A stretch of DNA of 64,000 bases from JAVVUJ01 sp964582545 (lineage in GTDB: Bacteria > Bacillota > Clostridia > Peptostreptococcales > Anaerovoracaceae): NCBI GenBank assembly GCA_964582545.1, contig CAZOSB010000009.1:1-64000 (forward strand), in the 5' to 3' direction. Shown here one piece after another: positions 43,737-54,410 of this stretch. The position numbers and the translations under genes are program-made. Each line of letters opens with the position of its first letter. The first letter of the stretch is position 1. Below the pieces are notes generated by a model. That model saw nothing but the letters and a program-made list of their open reading frames with translations. It was not told the DNA's origin and did no database searches.

Positions 43737-44447
43737 ATGAATATCGCATTGATCATGGCCGGAGGAGTAGGGCAAAGAACACAGCAGGATATACCAAAAC
43801 AATTTTTAAACGTTTATGATAAACCGGTAATCGTTTATACTTTGGAGGCTTTTCAAAAGCATCCGGATATTGATCAAATCATAGTTTCTTGCTTGGATGG
43901 ATGGCATGAAATTTTAAGAGCTTATGCAAAACAGTTTAATATCTCTAAGCTTACATCTATAGTTGCAGGAGGCGAAAATGGACAAGCCTCAGCAAGAAAT
44001 GGAGTCTTTTTTTTAGAAGGAATCTGTAAAGAGGATGATATCGTAGTAATCCATGATTCCATACGCCCTATGGTTTCTGCTGATATTATCTCTGATTGTA
44101 TTGTAAAATGTCGTAGATACGGATCGGGTCTAGCCGCCATGAGGTGTGCTGAGACCATCATTAAATCTAAGGATGGAATCAGCGGGAGTGAAAGCATCCC
44201 TCGTGAAGAAATCATGCGTGTTCAAACGCCACAGGCCTTTCGATTTGATAAGTTGTTATGGGTACATAAGGAAGCACTTAATCGGGGAATCACGAATGCA
44301 GTTTATACGAATACCATATTTATTGATTTAGGAGAGAAACTATATTTCTCATTGGGATCAGACAATAATCTTAAAATTACTACCCTAGAAGATATCGATA
44401 TGTTTAAGGCACTTTATAAGACGGAAAAAGAAAGCTGGATGAAATAA
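43737..44447 (+). CDS. IspD/TarI-like cytidylyltransferase
   Basis: A 236-residue nucleotidyltransferase. IALIMAGGVGQRTQQDIPKQFL is the CTP-binding opening, and VVIHDSIRPMVSAD and VQTPQAFRFDKL match the IspD/TarI family. At the head of a glycan cluster it is more likely to activate a sugar or polyol phosphate as a CDP derivative than to act in isoprenoid synthesis. The ATG at 43737 is five bases after GGAGG; an open frame upstream is disregarded. The next gene starts one base after its stop. Confidence 0.82.
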   Translation: MNIALIMAGGVGQRTQQDIPKQFLNVYDKPVIVYTLEAFQKHPDIDQIIVSCLDGWHEILRAYAKQFNISKLTSIVAGGENGQASARNGVFFLEGICKEDDIVVIHDSIRPMVSADIISDCIVKCRRYGSGLAAMRCAETIIKSKDGISGSESIPREEIMRVQTPQAFRFDKLLWVHKEALNRGITNAVYTNTIFIDLGEKLYFSLGSDNNLKITTLEDIDMFKALYKTEKESWMK

Positions 44448-44448
44448 T

Positions 44449-45480
44449 ATGAAGTTTCAATTTCCATATTGGAAAGATTTAAAGAACAAAAATATTATAA
44501 TTAGCGGAGCCACTGGATTAATTGGTTCTGCTTTAGTCCATGTACTTATGGAACGAAACTTAAAATATAATAATAATATTAATATCATTGCTATTTCAAG
44601 ATCAAAGTCGAAGGCAACGGAAAATTTCAAGGAATACTTCAAAAATAAAAACTTTACATATTTTGAGCATGATGTAAACAAACCTTTTGGAAAAGACACA
44701 GCTTTTAACTGTGATTACATCGTCCATGGTGCCAGCAATACTCACCCGATTTCCTATGCAAATGACCCTATTGGAACTATCAGCACCAATGTAATGGGAA
44801 CAAAAAATTTATTGGATTTTTGCTTAACGCAAAAAAACTGTAGGTTTGTATTTCTTTCATCTGTAGAAATTTACGGAGAAAATCGCGGGGATATTCATAA
44901 ATTCCCAGAAGATTATTGCGGTTATATTGATTGTAATACGCTCAGGGCAGGGTATCCGGAAAGCAAAAGAACGGGGGAAGCCCTGTGTCAAGCATATAGT
45001 GCGGCACATGGTGTGGATATAGTAATTCCTCGGCTAAGTCGGACTTATGGACCATCCATGAGTTGGTCTGACAGCAAGGCAATCGCACAGTTTATAAAAA
45101 AGGCTGTAAGGAAAGAAAATATTACCTTAAAAAGCGAGGGTAATCAGCTATACTCTTATACCTATGTAATGGATGCAGTATCTGCAATTTTGTATATATT
45201 AACCGCGGGAATGAGGGGAGAAGCCTACAATGTTGCTAGTAAGGAATCCGATGTCACCCTTAAAGAGTTGGCACAGACATTAGCAGATTTAGGGAGAACA
45301 GAAGTGAGCTATGAGTTTCCTGATAAGATAGAATCAGCCGGTTATTCCAATGCCACGAAAGCTTTACTTAATACTGAAAAACTAGAATTGTTGGGCTGGA
45401 AAAGTTGTTATTCAATTCGAGATGGGTTAGAAGAGACTCTGAGGAAATTGAGCTATAGACATCAATTCCATGTTTTATAG
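44449..45480 (+). CDS. NAD-dependent epimerase/dehydratase (extended SDR)
   Basis: A 343-residue extended short-chain dehydrogenase. ISGATGLIGSALVHVL is the dinucleotide-binding loop, FLSSVEIYGE carries the Ser/Thr, and YPESKRTGEALCQAY is the YxxxK motif. It probably modifies a nucleotide-linked sugar or polyol. Immediate coupling to the cytidylyltransferase suggests it works on the CDP-linked product, but the substrate is unknown. Confidence 0.82.
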   Translation: MKFQFPYWKDLKNKNIIISGATGLIGSALVHVLMERNLKYNNNINIIAISRSKSKATENFKEYFKNKNFTYFEHDVNKPFGKDTAFNCDYIVHGASNTHPISYANDPIGTISTNVMGTKNLLDFCLTQKNCRFVFLSSVEIYGENRGDIHKFPEDYCGYIDCNTLRAGYPESKRTGEALCQAYSAAHGVDIVIPRLSRTYGPSMSWSDSKAIAQFIKKAVRKENITLKSEGNQLYSYTYVMDAVSAILYILTAGMRGEAYNVASKESDVTLKELAQTLADLGRTEVSYEFPDKIESAGYSNATKALLNTEKLELLGWKSCYSIRDGLEETLRKLSYRHQFHVL

Positions 45481-45585
45481 GTTTCCCAAAACCATCATAT
45501 TACAGAATTGATTCTATTAATAGAATCATATAGAGATTTAATGATAGATAAGAAGATTTATTAAATTCAGTAAAAAAGGGGTTAT

Positions 45586-46950
45586 ATGGTCAGTGTAATT
45601 ATTCCTGTATACAATGTGGTAAATTATATAGATAAATGTATGGAATCTGTCATAAATCAGACCTTTAGAGATATAGAAATCATATTAATCAATGATGGGT
45701 CAACTGATGGTTCAGATAAAAAATGTGAAATTTGGTCCCAATTAGACGATAGAATTATATATATAAGCAAGAAAAATCAGGGTCCCGGAATCAGCCGAAA
45801 TATAGGGGTTAATGTTGCCCAATATCCGTATGTTACATTTCTTGATGCTGATGATTGGTGGGATTTAACCTATATAGAGAAAATGTACACTGCAGCAATA
45901 CTTTCCAAAGCGGATATCGTATTATGCGATATCAATTATATAGAACAACTTCCTAATGGAGAGTACCAGATTGTTACTTCAAGATTGAGAATGCCAGAGG
46001 GGAAAATATTGATTCCTAGTGAGAATATTAATGTGATTAACACTGCTAGAGCATTCTTATGTGGAAAATTGTTTAGGAAGAACTTGTTTACTAATTATCG
46101 TATTGAGCAACCCTCACACTACTACGAAGATTTAGCGGTAACACCTATTATTGTTGCACTAAGCAAAAGCTTATACCGCATTCCTATTCCTTTATACAAT
46201 TATTTTAGAAATAGGAATGGAAGTACTATGAATAGCTCGCTACATCTCGGGGATATGGTGTTGACATTAAGGGGACTGAAGCAAAGATTTGAGCAGCATG
46301 ATTTATACAATCATTATTACGAAGCATTTAAAAAGTTATCCTATAATCATGTTAGAGTCATCCTTAATAAAATTAATCAGCAAAAATCATCTAACAACCT
46401 ATCTGATGAACATCGTAAAATTAAAAAAGAACTTTTTGATTTTATGGATGAAAATTTTGTGGGATGGATTAAGTTTGACGATAAAAGTTTTTCAATGATG
46501 GGTAGCCCTTATTTAAAAAAGGTTATTTCCAATATTACTTTTGTCCAGACAAGTTTCGTTCAAATTATAGGCAAGCAAAGGCTAAATGAGATAAAGTCGT
46601 CAGATTATCTTATTATAGATCTTTCAGATGAATTAATTAATATATTACTGAAGCAGAATTTAGAGGAACAGGCTGATTCACTATATCATTTATTTGCTAA
46701 AATGTTAAACAAAATAAATCCTGAAAAGGTCTTTGTGGTTTCTAATAAATTAGAGGATATAACTGAAAAACGTCGAGAACACGAAGAACTTCAGGCATCA
46801 ATTATAGAGAAATTATTTAATGAATATTCTAACATGATATTACTGAATGTTGAAAAAGAATATCAAGTTGAGGACGAAGAAAGCCTTAGCTGGGAAATAG
46901 CGGATAGGATATTTTATGAGCTATCGAGAAAGGACAAACATAGTGAATGA
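45586..46950 (+). CDS. Family 2 glycosyltransferase with C-terminal extension
   Basis: A 454-residue inverting glycosyltransferase of the GT-A fold. MVSVIIPVYNVVNYIDKCME, INDGSTDGSDK, NQGPGISRN and the metal-binding LDADDWW identify it. The catalytic part ends near 230. The remaining 200 residues are helical and polar, contain SDYLIIDLSDELINIL and are not recognised. It overlaps the phosphatase gene by eight bases. Confidence 0.88.
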   Translation: MVSVIIPVYNVVNYIDKCMESVINQTFRDIEIILINDGSTDGSDKKCEIWSQLDDRIIYISKKNQGPGISRNIGVNVAQYPYVTFLDADDWWDLTYIEKMYTAAILSKADIVLCDINYIEQLPNGEYQIVTSRLRMPEGKILIPSENINVINTARAFLCGKLFRKNLFTNYRIEQPSHYYEDLAVTPIIVALSKSLYRIPIPLYNYFRNRNGSTMNSSLHLGDMVLTLRGLKQRFEQHDLYNHYYEAFKKLSYNHVRVILNKINQQKSSNNLSDEHRKIKKELFDFMDENFVGWIKFDDKSFSMMGSPYLKKVISNITFVQTSFVQIIGKQRLNEIKSSDYLIIDLSDELINILLKQNLEEQADSLYHLFAKMLNKINPEKVFVVSNKLEDITEKRREHEELQASIIEKLFNEYSNMILLNVEKEYQVEDEESLSWEIADRIFYELSRKDKHSE

Positions 46951-47581
46951 GCCTTTAATAAGATATAAAGCTATATTTTTTGATTTTGATGGAGTGATTC
47001 TTGATTCGACCAATATTAAAACTGAAGCTTTTAGAAAAATGTTTCATAGATATGGTTGCGAGATTGAGCAAGCTGTTGTAGAGTATCATCAAGAGAATGA
47101 GGGGATCTCTAGGTTTGTAAAGCTTAAATATTGGTATGAAACTTTACTTCATCAAAGCTTAAGTGATGAAGAGTTACAAAGACTAGGGGAAGTCTTTTCA
47201 AGTATTGTAAAAGAGCAAGTAATGCAGGCTCCTTTTATAGCGGGTGCTATAGAGACCCTTGAACAATTGAGGGGCGAAGGTATTCCTGCATATATTATAT
47301 CCGGCACACCGGAGCAGGAACTACAAGAGATTGTTAAGGAGCGGCAGCTGAATAAATACTTTAGAGGAATATATGGATCCCCGAAGACTAAGGTAGAGAT
47401 TATTCGCACCATCATAAAAGAAGAAGGGTATAAACCCGAAGAGATTGTTTTCTTTGGGGATGCCATGACTGACTATTTGGCTGCAAATGAAACAGGGATT
47501 CATTTTATTGGAATTGTCAATAGGTTGAAGGAAAATATATTTCCTGAGGGTACAGTTTGTAGAAATGCTGTTATAATTTAA
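46943..47581 (+). CDS. HAD-family phosphatase
   Basis: A 212-residue haloacid-dehalogenase-type phosphatase. FFDFDGVILDSTNIK is motif I with the nucleophilic Asp, ISGTPEQEL is motif II, the Lys is near SPKTKVEII, and FFGDAMTDYLAA is motif IV. The GTG at 46943, eight bases after GAGAAAGGA, is favoured over ATG 46916. It may dephosphorylate a sugar phosphate of this cluster. Confidence 0.85.
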   Translation: MNEPLIRYKAIFFDFDGVILDSTNIKTEAFRKMFHRYGCEIEQAVVEYHQENEGISRFVKLKYWYETLLHQSLSDEELQRLGEVFSSIVKEQVMQAPFIAGAIETLEQLRGEGIPAYIISGTPEQELQEIVKERQLNKYFRGIYGSPKTKVEIIRTIIKEEGYKPEEIVFFGDAMTDYLAANETGIHFIGIVNRLKENIFPEGTVCRNAVII

Positions 47582-47610
47582 AATTAATAATTTTAGAAAG
47601 CGAGTAGATC

Positions 47611-48795
47611 ATGGAGCAAGAAATCATTCAAGAAATATTTAACCTCTCAAAAGATAGAGAATTGTTTATCTTTGGAGCAGGCGAGTATGGAATGAACTTA
47701 TATTTAGAATTGAAAGGAAATAATATCGAAATTTTTGGATTTTTAGATAATAATTTAGGTAATAAAATAAAAAAAATAGATAATATTTTTGTTTATGAAG
47801 TATCGATTTTAAAAAAAGTTAAGAATCCTTTCATTGTTATTTCTATATTGAATAATAAAGCAGCTCAGGAAATAGCTACTCAATTAAAATCACTAAATTA
47901 TATTTATAAAATCGACTATATTTATTTAAATTCTTATCATAATAAATTCGAATTTCCTTGCACAAATTGCTTGAGCTTTGTTCCAGCGGGGCATTATTAT
48001 TCACCAATTCCTAATATTGAAGAATTGGAACAAGAGGGAGTATTTGAATATAGAGAGGACAAAGTAGAAGGTATAAATTTAAACGATGGAATCCAGAGGT
48101 ATTTTTTCGATTCTATAAAAGAATATTATAAAGAAATACCTTTTGACTATGAAAAAAAGGATGGTTTGCGTTATTGTTATAACAATAATTTTTATCCTTT
48201 TTTAGACGCTATTTTTCTTTATGGAATGATGCGAAAAGTGAAACCAAAGAGAATTATTGAAGTTGGAAGTGGTTGGTCTTCATGCTTAATGTTAGACACA
48301 AATGAATTATTTTTTAATAATCAGATTAACTTAACATTTATTGAACCCAATACTGAAAGGTTAGAATCACTAGTAAAAACTCAGGGATTAAAGAATATTA
48401 CGCTAATTCGTGAAGAGATTCAAAAAGTAGATATAAGTATTATCAAAGAGTTACAAAAAGATGATATCCTGTTTATAGATTCAACGCATGTTTCAAAAAT
48501 AGGCAGTGATGTAAATCACCTATTTTTTCATGTATTACCTGCACTGAATAAAGGCGTTTACATACATTTACATGATATTTTCTTTCCCTTTGAATATCCA
48601 GAAAAATGGATTTATGAAGGAAGGGCGTGGACAGAAAACTACTTGTTACGATGCTTTTTACAGTATAATGATACCTTTGAAATAGTAGCTATGAATACTT
48701 ATCTACTTGAAAAATATAGAGAAGAATTCTATAAAGATTTTCCGAAATATTATGAAAGTAAAATCTCGGGAAGTATTTGGATTAAGAAAACATAA
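47611..48795 (+). CDS. Rossmann-module/SAM methyltransferase fusion
   Basis: A 394-residue protein. Residues 15-110 form a PglD/NeuD-like Rossmann module (LFIFGAGEYGMNLYLEL, IFGFLDNN, IVISIL). From about 200 there is a class I methyltransferase: IIEVGSGWSSCLML is the SAM loop, followed by LTFIEPN and DILFIDSTH, as in the Methyltransf_24 group. The middle has CTNCLSFVPAGHYY. It probably methylates a sugar of the glycan. It is one of five proteins here with this module. Confidence 0.8.
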   Translation: MEQEIIQEIFNLSKDRELFIFGAGEYGMNLYLELKGNNIEIFGFLDNNLGNKIKKIDNIFVYEVSILKKVKNPFIVISILNNKAAQEIATQLKSLNYIYKIDYIYLNSYHNKFEFPCTNCLSFVPAGHYYSPIPNIEELEQEGVFEYREDKVEGINLNDGIQRYFFDSIKEYYKEIPFDYEKKDGLRYCYNNNFYPFLDAIFLYGMMRKVKPKRIIEVGSGWSSCLMLDTNELFFNNQINLTFIEPNTERLESLVKTQGLKNITLIREEIQKVDISIIKELQKDDILFIDSTHVSKIGSDVNHLFFHVLPALNKGVYIHLHDIFFPFEYPEKWIYEGRAWTENYLLRCFLQYNDTFEIVAMNTYLLEKYREEFYKDFPKYYESKISGSIWIKKT

Positions 48796-48935
48796 TCGAT
48801 GAAATTAATAGGAAAAAATTTTTAAATTTTTTTATAAAAATAATACGAACTAACTATAATGAAGGGAATTGTCAGTTTTAAAACAATTAAGAATAACTAA
48901 AGCACAGCAAAGAAATATAGTTCTCTTATAAGATC

Positions 48936-48980
48936 CCACATAACGGTTCTTAAAGAGATACATGTTGATTATGTGGAGGA
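48936..48980 (+). promoter_or_regulatory. Hairpin overlapping a ribosome binding site
   Basis: CCACATAA (48936-48943) pairs with TTATGTGG (48969-48976). The last two bases of the right arm are the first two of the GGAGGA site for the gene at 48988. The 192-base gap before that gene holds nothing else recognised. Confidence 0.4.
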
Positions 48981-48987
48981 ATAAAAC

Positions 48988-50103
48988 ATGAGTAAAAAGG
49001 ATTACGAGATATTTACGTGGGAGCAAGCTAAAGAAGCGGGTTTATCAACAAAACAACATGTAGATGAGTTTATTCTTTATGGGATGGGTCAGGTAGGTAT
49101 TAATTATCTAAAAAACTTAATTGAAATGGATATACATCCTGTTGCAATCTGTGATTCTGATGTGAGAAAACAAGGCACTTCAATTAATAACTATACAGTA
49201 AAATCATTAAGAGAAGTATTGGACAAGCAAAAAGATTTTAGTATCATAATAACCTCATTAAAGTTTTATGATGAAATTAGGGTGGAACTATTAGAGTTTC
49301 TTTCACCAGAAAAGATATTGGATATGAACAGTACTAATATAGAATTGCTATACTCTAACACTAATAAGGCTAAAGCATTAATCTATCGTGAAAAGCAAAA
49401 TTTTCTTAATTTGAGGAATATATTAGAAGATGAGAAATCAAAAGAGGTTTTGGACTGCCTACTAAAGGCAAGAACAAGTAATGATTTTAATATATACAAA
49501 CAAATTAATGATAAGAACCAATATTTTCCAAATTTTTTAAATTTAAATAAATTTGAAGTTTTTGTAGATTGTGGGGCATATACAGGGGACACGATAGAGC
49601 AATTTATTATGATTACAAATAATCAATTTAAAAAAATATATGCTTTTGAACCTTTTACAGATAGTTTTAATTGCTTGCAAAACATGGTCAATAATAAATT
49701 TAAGAATGATGGAAGAATCATTTCCTTTAATAAAGGTGTTTATAGCAAAAATGATATAATCCATTTTAAAGCAGATGAAATAAGTAAGGGGAGCAGTCAT
49801 ATTTGTGGCAAAGAAGAAAGTAATACTTCCATTGAAGCGGTATCACTTGATAGTTGTCTTAATGATATTCCTACATTTATTAAAATGGATATAGAAGGAA
49901 GTGAGCTCGAGGCATTAAAGGGTACGGAAAAACTTATCAGGCAGTATAAACCTAAATTGGCCATTTGCATTTACCATCAATTAGAGCATTTTTATAAAAT
50001 TCCAGAGTATATTCACAGTTTAAATTTAGGCTATAAATATTATATAAGGCATCATGGAAGTAGCCCATATAGCATATGCGAAACCGTTTTTTATGCAATA
50101 TGA
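48988..50103 (+). CDS. FkbM-type methyltransferase with N-terminal Rossmann module
   Basis: A 371-residue protein. Residues 25-115 are a PglD/NeuD-like module (FILYGMGQVGINYLKNL, PVAICDSD, IIITSL). From about 190 there is an FkbM methyltransferase: VFVDCGAYTGDTIEQF is the SAM loop, then IYAFEPFTDSF, and FIKMDIEGSELEALKG is the family hallmark. It probably O-methylates a sugar. GGAGGA lies before the ATG. Confidence 0.86.
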   Translation: MSKKDYEIFTWEQAKEAGLSTKQHVDEFILYGMGQVGINYLKNLIEMDIHPVAICDSDVRKQGTSINNYTVKSLREVLDKQKDFSIIITSLKFYDEIRVELLEFLSPEKILDMNSTNIELLYSNTNKAKALIYREKQNFLNLRNILEDEKSKEVLDCLLKARTSNDFNIYKQINDKNQYFPNFLNLNKFEVFVDCGAYTGDTIEQFIMITNNQFKKIYAFEPFTDSFNCLQNMVNNKFKNDGRIISFNKGVYSKNDIIHFKADEISKGSSHICGKEESNTSIEAVSLDSCLNDIPTFIKMDIEGSELEALKGTEKLIRQYKPKLAICIYHQLEHFYKIPEYIHSLNLGYKYYIRHHGSSPYSICETVFYAI

Positions 50104-50233
50104 ACAGGAAATGATTTAAGCAAGAGTTAGGAAGTAGGGTTTAGGTAGAACCGTTATTAAAATGTAAATAATAAAATAATGTTTTAAGATATCAAGATAA
50201 CTAATAGAAAATAGTCTTAGGAGAATAATACAT

Positions 50234-51580
50234 ATGAAAATATCAATAATTGGTGTTGGTTATGTTGGACTTGTAACAGGCGTTTGTTTTGCAGAAATGG
50301 GAAATGACGTATATTGCGTAGACATCAATAAAGAAAAAATTGAAATGCTAAATAATTTAGAGCTACCCATTTATGAGCCTGGTCTATATGATGTGATGAA
50401 ATCAAATTATACAGAGCAGAGAATTAAATTTTCTCATAATATAAGAGAGGCAATCCATAGAGCAGATTTAGTATTTATTGCAGTGGGCACGCCGGCAGGT
50501 CAAGATGGGAGTGCTGATTTGACCTATGTATTAAATGTGGCAGAAGAAATAGGTAGGCACATTCATAATCACCTTTACGTAATCAATAAATCCACTGTAC
50601 CCGTAGGTACTGCAGATTTGGTAAAAATGAAAATTCAAGAGAAAATAGATGCTCGATTTCAGGGTAAAGACAAACGTTTTCATCCAACATTTGACGTAAT
50701 TTCCAACCCTGAGTTTCTGAAAGAAGGCACCGCTCTAAATGATTGCATGAGACCTGACCGGGTGATAATCGGAACTAGCAATGAAAAAGCATTAAAAGTT
50801 TTAAAGGAATTGTATATGCCATTTATTCGAAATACAGAAAACTTTATTTCAATGGATATAAAAAGTGCAGAGATGACAAAATATGTAGCTAATTGCATGC
50901 TTGCTACAAAGATTTCTTTTATGAACGAAATGGCAAATATCTGCGAGAAGGTGGGTGCAGACATCAATCAGGTTAGAATGGGAATCGGAAGCGACCAAAG
51001 AATCGGATACCATTTTATTTATCCAGGATGTGGGTATGGAGGAAGCTGTTTTCCCAAAGACATCAAAGCATTGATTAAAACAGGTCAGCAATATGGATAT
51101 GAACCAAGAATTTTAAGTTCAGTAGAGGAAGTAAATCAAAGACAAAAGTATAAAATAGTAGAAAAGATTAAAAAGCGATTAGGTGAGGATTTGAATGGAA
51201 AGACATTTGGAGTGTGGGGATTGGCATTTAAACCAGATACCGATGATATGCGAGAAGCTAGTTCTATTACAATTATCAATGAGCTTACCAAAAGTGGGGC
51301 AAAGATAAGGGCTTATGATCCTAAGGCAATGAATGAAGCAAAATACATTTATTTAAAAAATAATAATAACATTGAATATGTATCAGCTAAGTATGAGGCG
51401 CTGCTCAATGCTGATGCGATGATAATGATAACAGAGTGGAAAGAGTTTCGTAGCCCAGATTTTCATGAGATAAAAAGGCTCATGAATCAGCCGCTAATAT
51501 TTGATGGAAGAAATCAATATAATCAGCGATCCTTGAATCAATTAGGCATTGAATATCATCAGATTGGAGTAGCCACATGA
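50234..51580 (+). CDS. ugd: UDP-glucose 6-dehydrogenase
   Basis: A 448-residue NAD-dependent enzyme that oxidises UDP-glucose twice to UDP-glucuronate. [21 protein letters not shown] binds [13 protein letters not shown] is a family signature, and the catalytic Cys is in [14 protein letters not shown]. The C-terminal UDP-binding domain starts near 315 ([17 protein letters not shown]). It overlaps the next gene, the decarboxylase, by four bases, so the two form one pathway unit. Confidence 0.95.
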   Translation: MKISIIGVGYVGLVTGVCFAEMGNDVYCVDINKEKIEMLNNLELPIYEPGLYDVMKSNYTEQRIKFSHNIREAIHRADLVFIAVGTPAGQDGSADLTYVLNVAEEIGRHIHNHLYVINKSTVPVGTADLVKMKIQEKIDARFQGKDKRFHPTFDVISNPEFLKEGTALNDCMRPDRVIIGTSNEKALKVLKELYMPFIRNTENFISMDIKSAEMTKYVANCMLATKISFMNEMANICEKVGADINQVRMGIGSDQRIGYHFIYPGCGYGGSCFPKDIKALIKTGQQYGYEPRILSSVEEVNQRQKYKIVEKIKKRLGEDLNGKTFGVWGLAFKPDTDDMREASSITIINELTKSGAKIRAYDPKAMNEAKYIYLKNNNNIEYVSAKYEALLNADAMIMITEWKEFRSPDFHEIKRLMNQPLIFDGRNQYNQRSLNQLGIEYHQIGVAT

Positions 51581-52512
51581 AGAGAATCTTAGTGACAGGA
51601 GGTGCAGGTTTTATAGGGTCTCACCTATGCAAACGGCTGATAAGTGAAGGAAGTGAAGTAATTTGCTTAGATAATCTGTTCACCGGCAAAAAAGAAAATA
51701 TATCATCCCTTTTAGCAAGTCCTAACTTTGAGTTTATCAGGCATGATATCATCGACCCTATCTCATTGGACGTGGATGAAATCTATAATTTGGCATGCCC
51801 CGCATCGCCAATACATTACCAATATGATGCTATAAAAACTGTTAAAACAAATATTATAGGAACAATCAACATGTTAGGGATAGCTAAAAGGACAGGGGCT
51901 AAGTTAGTTCAAGCTTCTACTAGTGAAGTGTATGGAGATCCTAACATTCATCCTCAGACTGAGGAGTATTGGGGAAATGTAAATCCCATAGGCATTAGAA
52001 GCTGCTATGATGAGGGTAAGCGTTGTGCGGAGACTCTTTGTTTTGATTATTATAGGCAGTATGGTATCAAAATAAAGATTGTTCGGATTTTTAATACATA
52101 TGGTCCCAATATGCGTCCTGATGATGGGCGGGTAGTGAGTAATTTCATAGTACAAGCCTTAGGGGGAAGGGATATTACAATTTATGGTGATGGCATGCAA
52201 ACTCGTTCATTTTGTTATGTGGATGATTTAATAGAAGGTTTTATTAAAATGATGAATACGGAACTTAATATCACTGGTCCTATTAATTTAGGAAATCCTA
52301 AAGAGTTTACCGTGATAGAGTTGGCAAATGAAATTCTAAAAAAAATAAAGTCTGCTTCAAAACTAAAATTTGAGCCTTTACCTCAGGACGATCCACGAAA
52401 AAGAAAACCGGATATATCTAAAGCTAAAGAAGTGTTGAATTGGAGTCCCACTGTGCAGCTGTCCCAAGGGCTAGATAGTACAATTGACTATTTTAGAAAC
52501 ATAAGTAAGTAG
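51577..52512 (+). CDS. uxs: UDP-glucuronate decarboxylase (UDP-xylose synthase)
   Basis: A 311-residue extended SDR that converts UDP-glucuronate to UDP-xylose. [16 protein letters not shown] binds [33 protein letters not shown] and [13 protein letters not shown] (Tyr and Lys) match UXS rather than UDP-glucose epimerase. ATGA overlap with ugd implies translational coupling. Confidence 0.93.
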   Translation: MKRILVTGGAGFIGSHLCKRLISEGSEVICLDNLFTGKKENISSLLASPNFEFIRHDIIDPISLDVDEIYNLACPASPIHYQYDAIKTVKTNIIGTINMLGIAKRTGAKLVQASTSEVYGDPNIHPQTEEYWGNVNPIGIRSCYDEGKRCAETLCFDYYRQYGIKIKIVRIFNTYGPNMRPDDGRVVSNFIVQALGGRDITIYGDGMQTRSFCYVDDLIEGFIKMMNTELNITGPINLGNPKEFTVIELANEILKKIKSASKLKFEPLPQDDPRKRKPDISKAKEVLNWSPTVQLSQGLDSTIDYFRNISK

Positions 52513-52526
52513 GAAGGATAGTTTTT

Positions 52527-54278
52527 ATGAAGATTGCGCATTTCTCAGCAAAAGATACAGTTGGAGCTTTTGGAGCTGCATATGATTTGCATAAAGCACT
52601 AAAAGATATGGGGGAAGAGTCATATTTTTTTGTTAAGGAGAAAACTAGGAATGATCAAGAGGTAATAGTGTTAGAAATAGGAGAGGATCAACAATTCTTA
52701 GATAACATTAATGAAGTTTATTTTAGAAGTAATATATATAAAGGTAATAGTATTACTTCTTTTCCGTACCCCAGTATTCATTTAGATAAAAAAACCATTG
52801 AATTTTTTGAACAATTTGATGTTTTTCACATGCATTGGATTTCAGGATTTATTTCGTATGAAACGATTGCAAAACTTAGTTTTCTTGGGAAACCCATATT
52901 CTGGACATTGCATGATCAATATCCACTTACAGCTTGTTGCCATTATACCCATGGCTGCGAAAAGTATAAAGAGGGCTGTAATGATTGTCCTCAATTAGTG
53001 GTTGATACTCACGATATTACTAAGTATTTATTTGAAGTTAAAAATAAGTATATAAAAAATAATGTTACTATAATTGCAACTAGTAATTGGATGGTCGAAA
53101 TGGCTAAAAATAGCAAACTATACAACCATTCTCAAATAAATATTATACCATATTCAATTGATACGCAAGTTTTTTACCCAAAGTCAAAAGTTAAATCCAA
53201 GAATGCATTGGGTTTTTCTGAAGATACAAAAATTATTTTAATTGGGGCACAATCTTTGAATCAAAGAGTAAAAGGCTATGACCAATTATATAAAACTTTA
53301 CAACACCTGTTAAATGAAGAAAATAGTAAAAGTTTATTAGAAAATAATAATTTACATTTGGTTACCTTTGGAAGTAATGTAAATTTTGTCTGTGACTTTC
53401 CTATCCCTTGTAAGAACATGGGATTCATATCTGATAAAGGAGAGTTAGCTACTCTATACTCTGCTGCAGATGTTTTTGTATTTCCTAGCATTGAGGAGGC
53501 CTTTGGGCTTACCTCCATTGAAGCAATGGCATGTGGTACACCTGTAGTAGCTTTTAATATATGTGCAATGAAAGATGTAATAATAGATGGAACGAATGGA
53601 TATAAATCAGAGATAAATGATTATAGCAAAATGTCTGAAAACATTAATAAGGTATTACAAAGTAATGGAGCGATGAGTGAATCCTGCAGAGAGTTTACTA
53701 ATTTATATTATAAATTAGATATTCAAGCAAAAAAAATGTTAAAATTATATAAAGAAATATCTGACAAACAGCATAAAAATGAACGAAGAGAAAATTTGAA
53801 AATTGAGGATATACCACAAATAGACCGAGTTATATTACCTTTTATTAAAGATTATCTTTTTGAGATGGTAACGAGTAATTCTAATGATTCAATTGGACAA
53901 TTTAAGTTATTAGAACTTGAGCTTCAGATGGACCATCTTTCAAAAATAGCATTTATCACAATTAATTATTTAATAAAAAATAAAAAACTCTTGAAACATG
54001 ATAAAATAATCATATATGGCGCAGCAAATCTCGGAGAAAAGTTTTTAAAAACAATTAAGTATTTTGATCTGGATTTAATAGGATACGTTGATTCAGATTC
54101 AAGCAAATGGGAGAAGACGTTTTGTGGTTACAAAATTCTTTCCCTCTTAGAGTTGGAAAGAATAAAATCTGAAAAATTAAAAATTATAATTGCAAGTGCT
54201 TCCATTAAGGAAATATCTGAAACTTTAAATAAAATGGGATTTACAAATGATATAAATTATTTTGCTTTTATAAGATAA
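52527..54278 (+). CDS. GT4 glycosyltransferase with C-terminal Rossmann module
   Basis: A 583-residue protein. Residues 1-405 are a GT-B glycosyltransferase of family 4: HMHWISGFISYETIA and TLHDQYPLTACCHYTHGC in the first half, and VFPSIEEAFGLTSIEAMACG with the E-x7-E motif. A polar stretch follows. Residues 490-583 are a PglD/NeuD-like module (IIIYGAANLGEKFLKTI, LIGYVDSD, IIIAS). Confidence 0.87.
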   Translation: MKIAHFSAKDTVGAFGAAYDLHKALKDMGEESYFFVKEKTRNDQEVIVLEIGEDQQFLDNINEVYFRSNIYKGNSITSFPYPSIHLDKKTIEFFEQFDVFHMHWISGFISYETIAKLSFLGKPIFWTLHDQYPLTACCHYTHGCEKYKEGCNDCPQLVVDTHDITKYLFEVKNKYIKNNVTIIATSNWMVEMAKNSKLYNHSQINIIPYSIDTQVFYPKSKVKSKNALGFSEDTKIILIGAQSLNQRVKGYDQLYKTLQHLLNEENSKSLLENNNLHLVTFGSNVNFVCDFPIPCKNMGFISDKGELATLYSAADVFVFPSIEEAFGLTSIEAMACGTPVVAFNICAMKDVIIDGTNGYKSEINDYSKMSENINKVLQSNGAMSESCREFTNLYYKLDIQAKKMLKLYKEISDKQHKNERRENLKIEDIPQIDRVILPFIKDYLFEMVTSNSNDSIGQFKLLELELQMDHLSKIAFITINYLIKNKKLLKHDKIIIYGAANLGEKFLKTIKYFDLDLIGYVDSDSSKWEKTFCGYKILSLLELERIKSEKLKIIIASASIKEISETLNKMGFTNDINYFAFIR

Positions 54279-54410
54279 ATTTAAAAAGGAATAATTAATA
54301 AAAAATTAGAATCAAGTAGAAGTTTCATAGCTTAAAGTCTAACTAAAAAAAATCACTTTATTTAAATAGGTTGTTAAGAGAGGCGTTATACAAGTTAATA
54401 GGAGAAGAAA

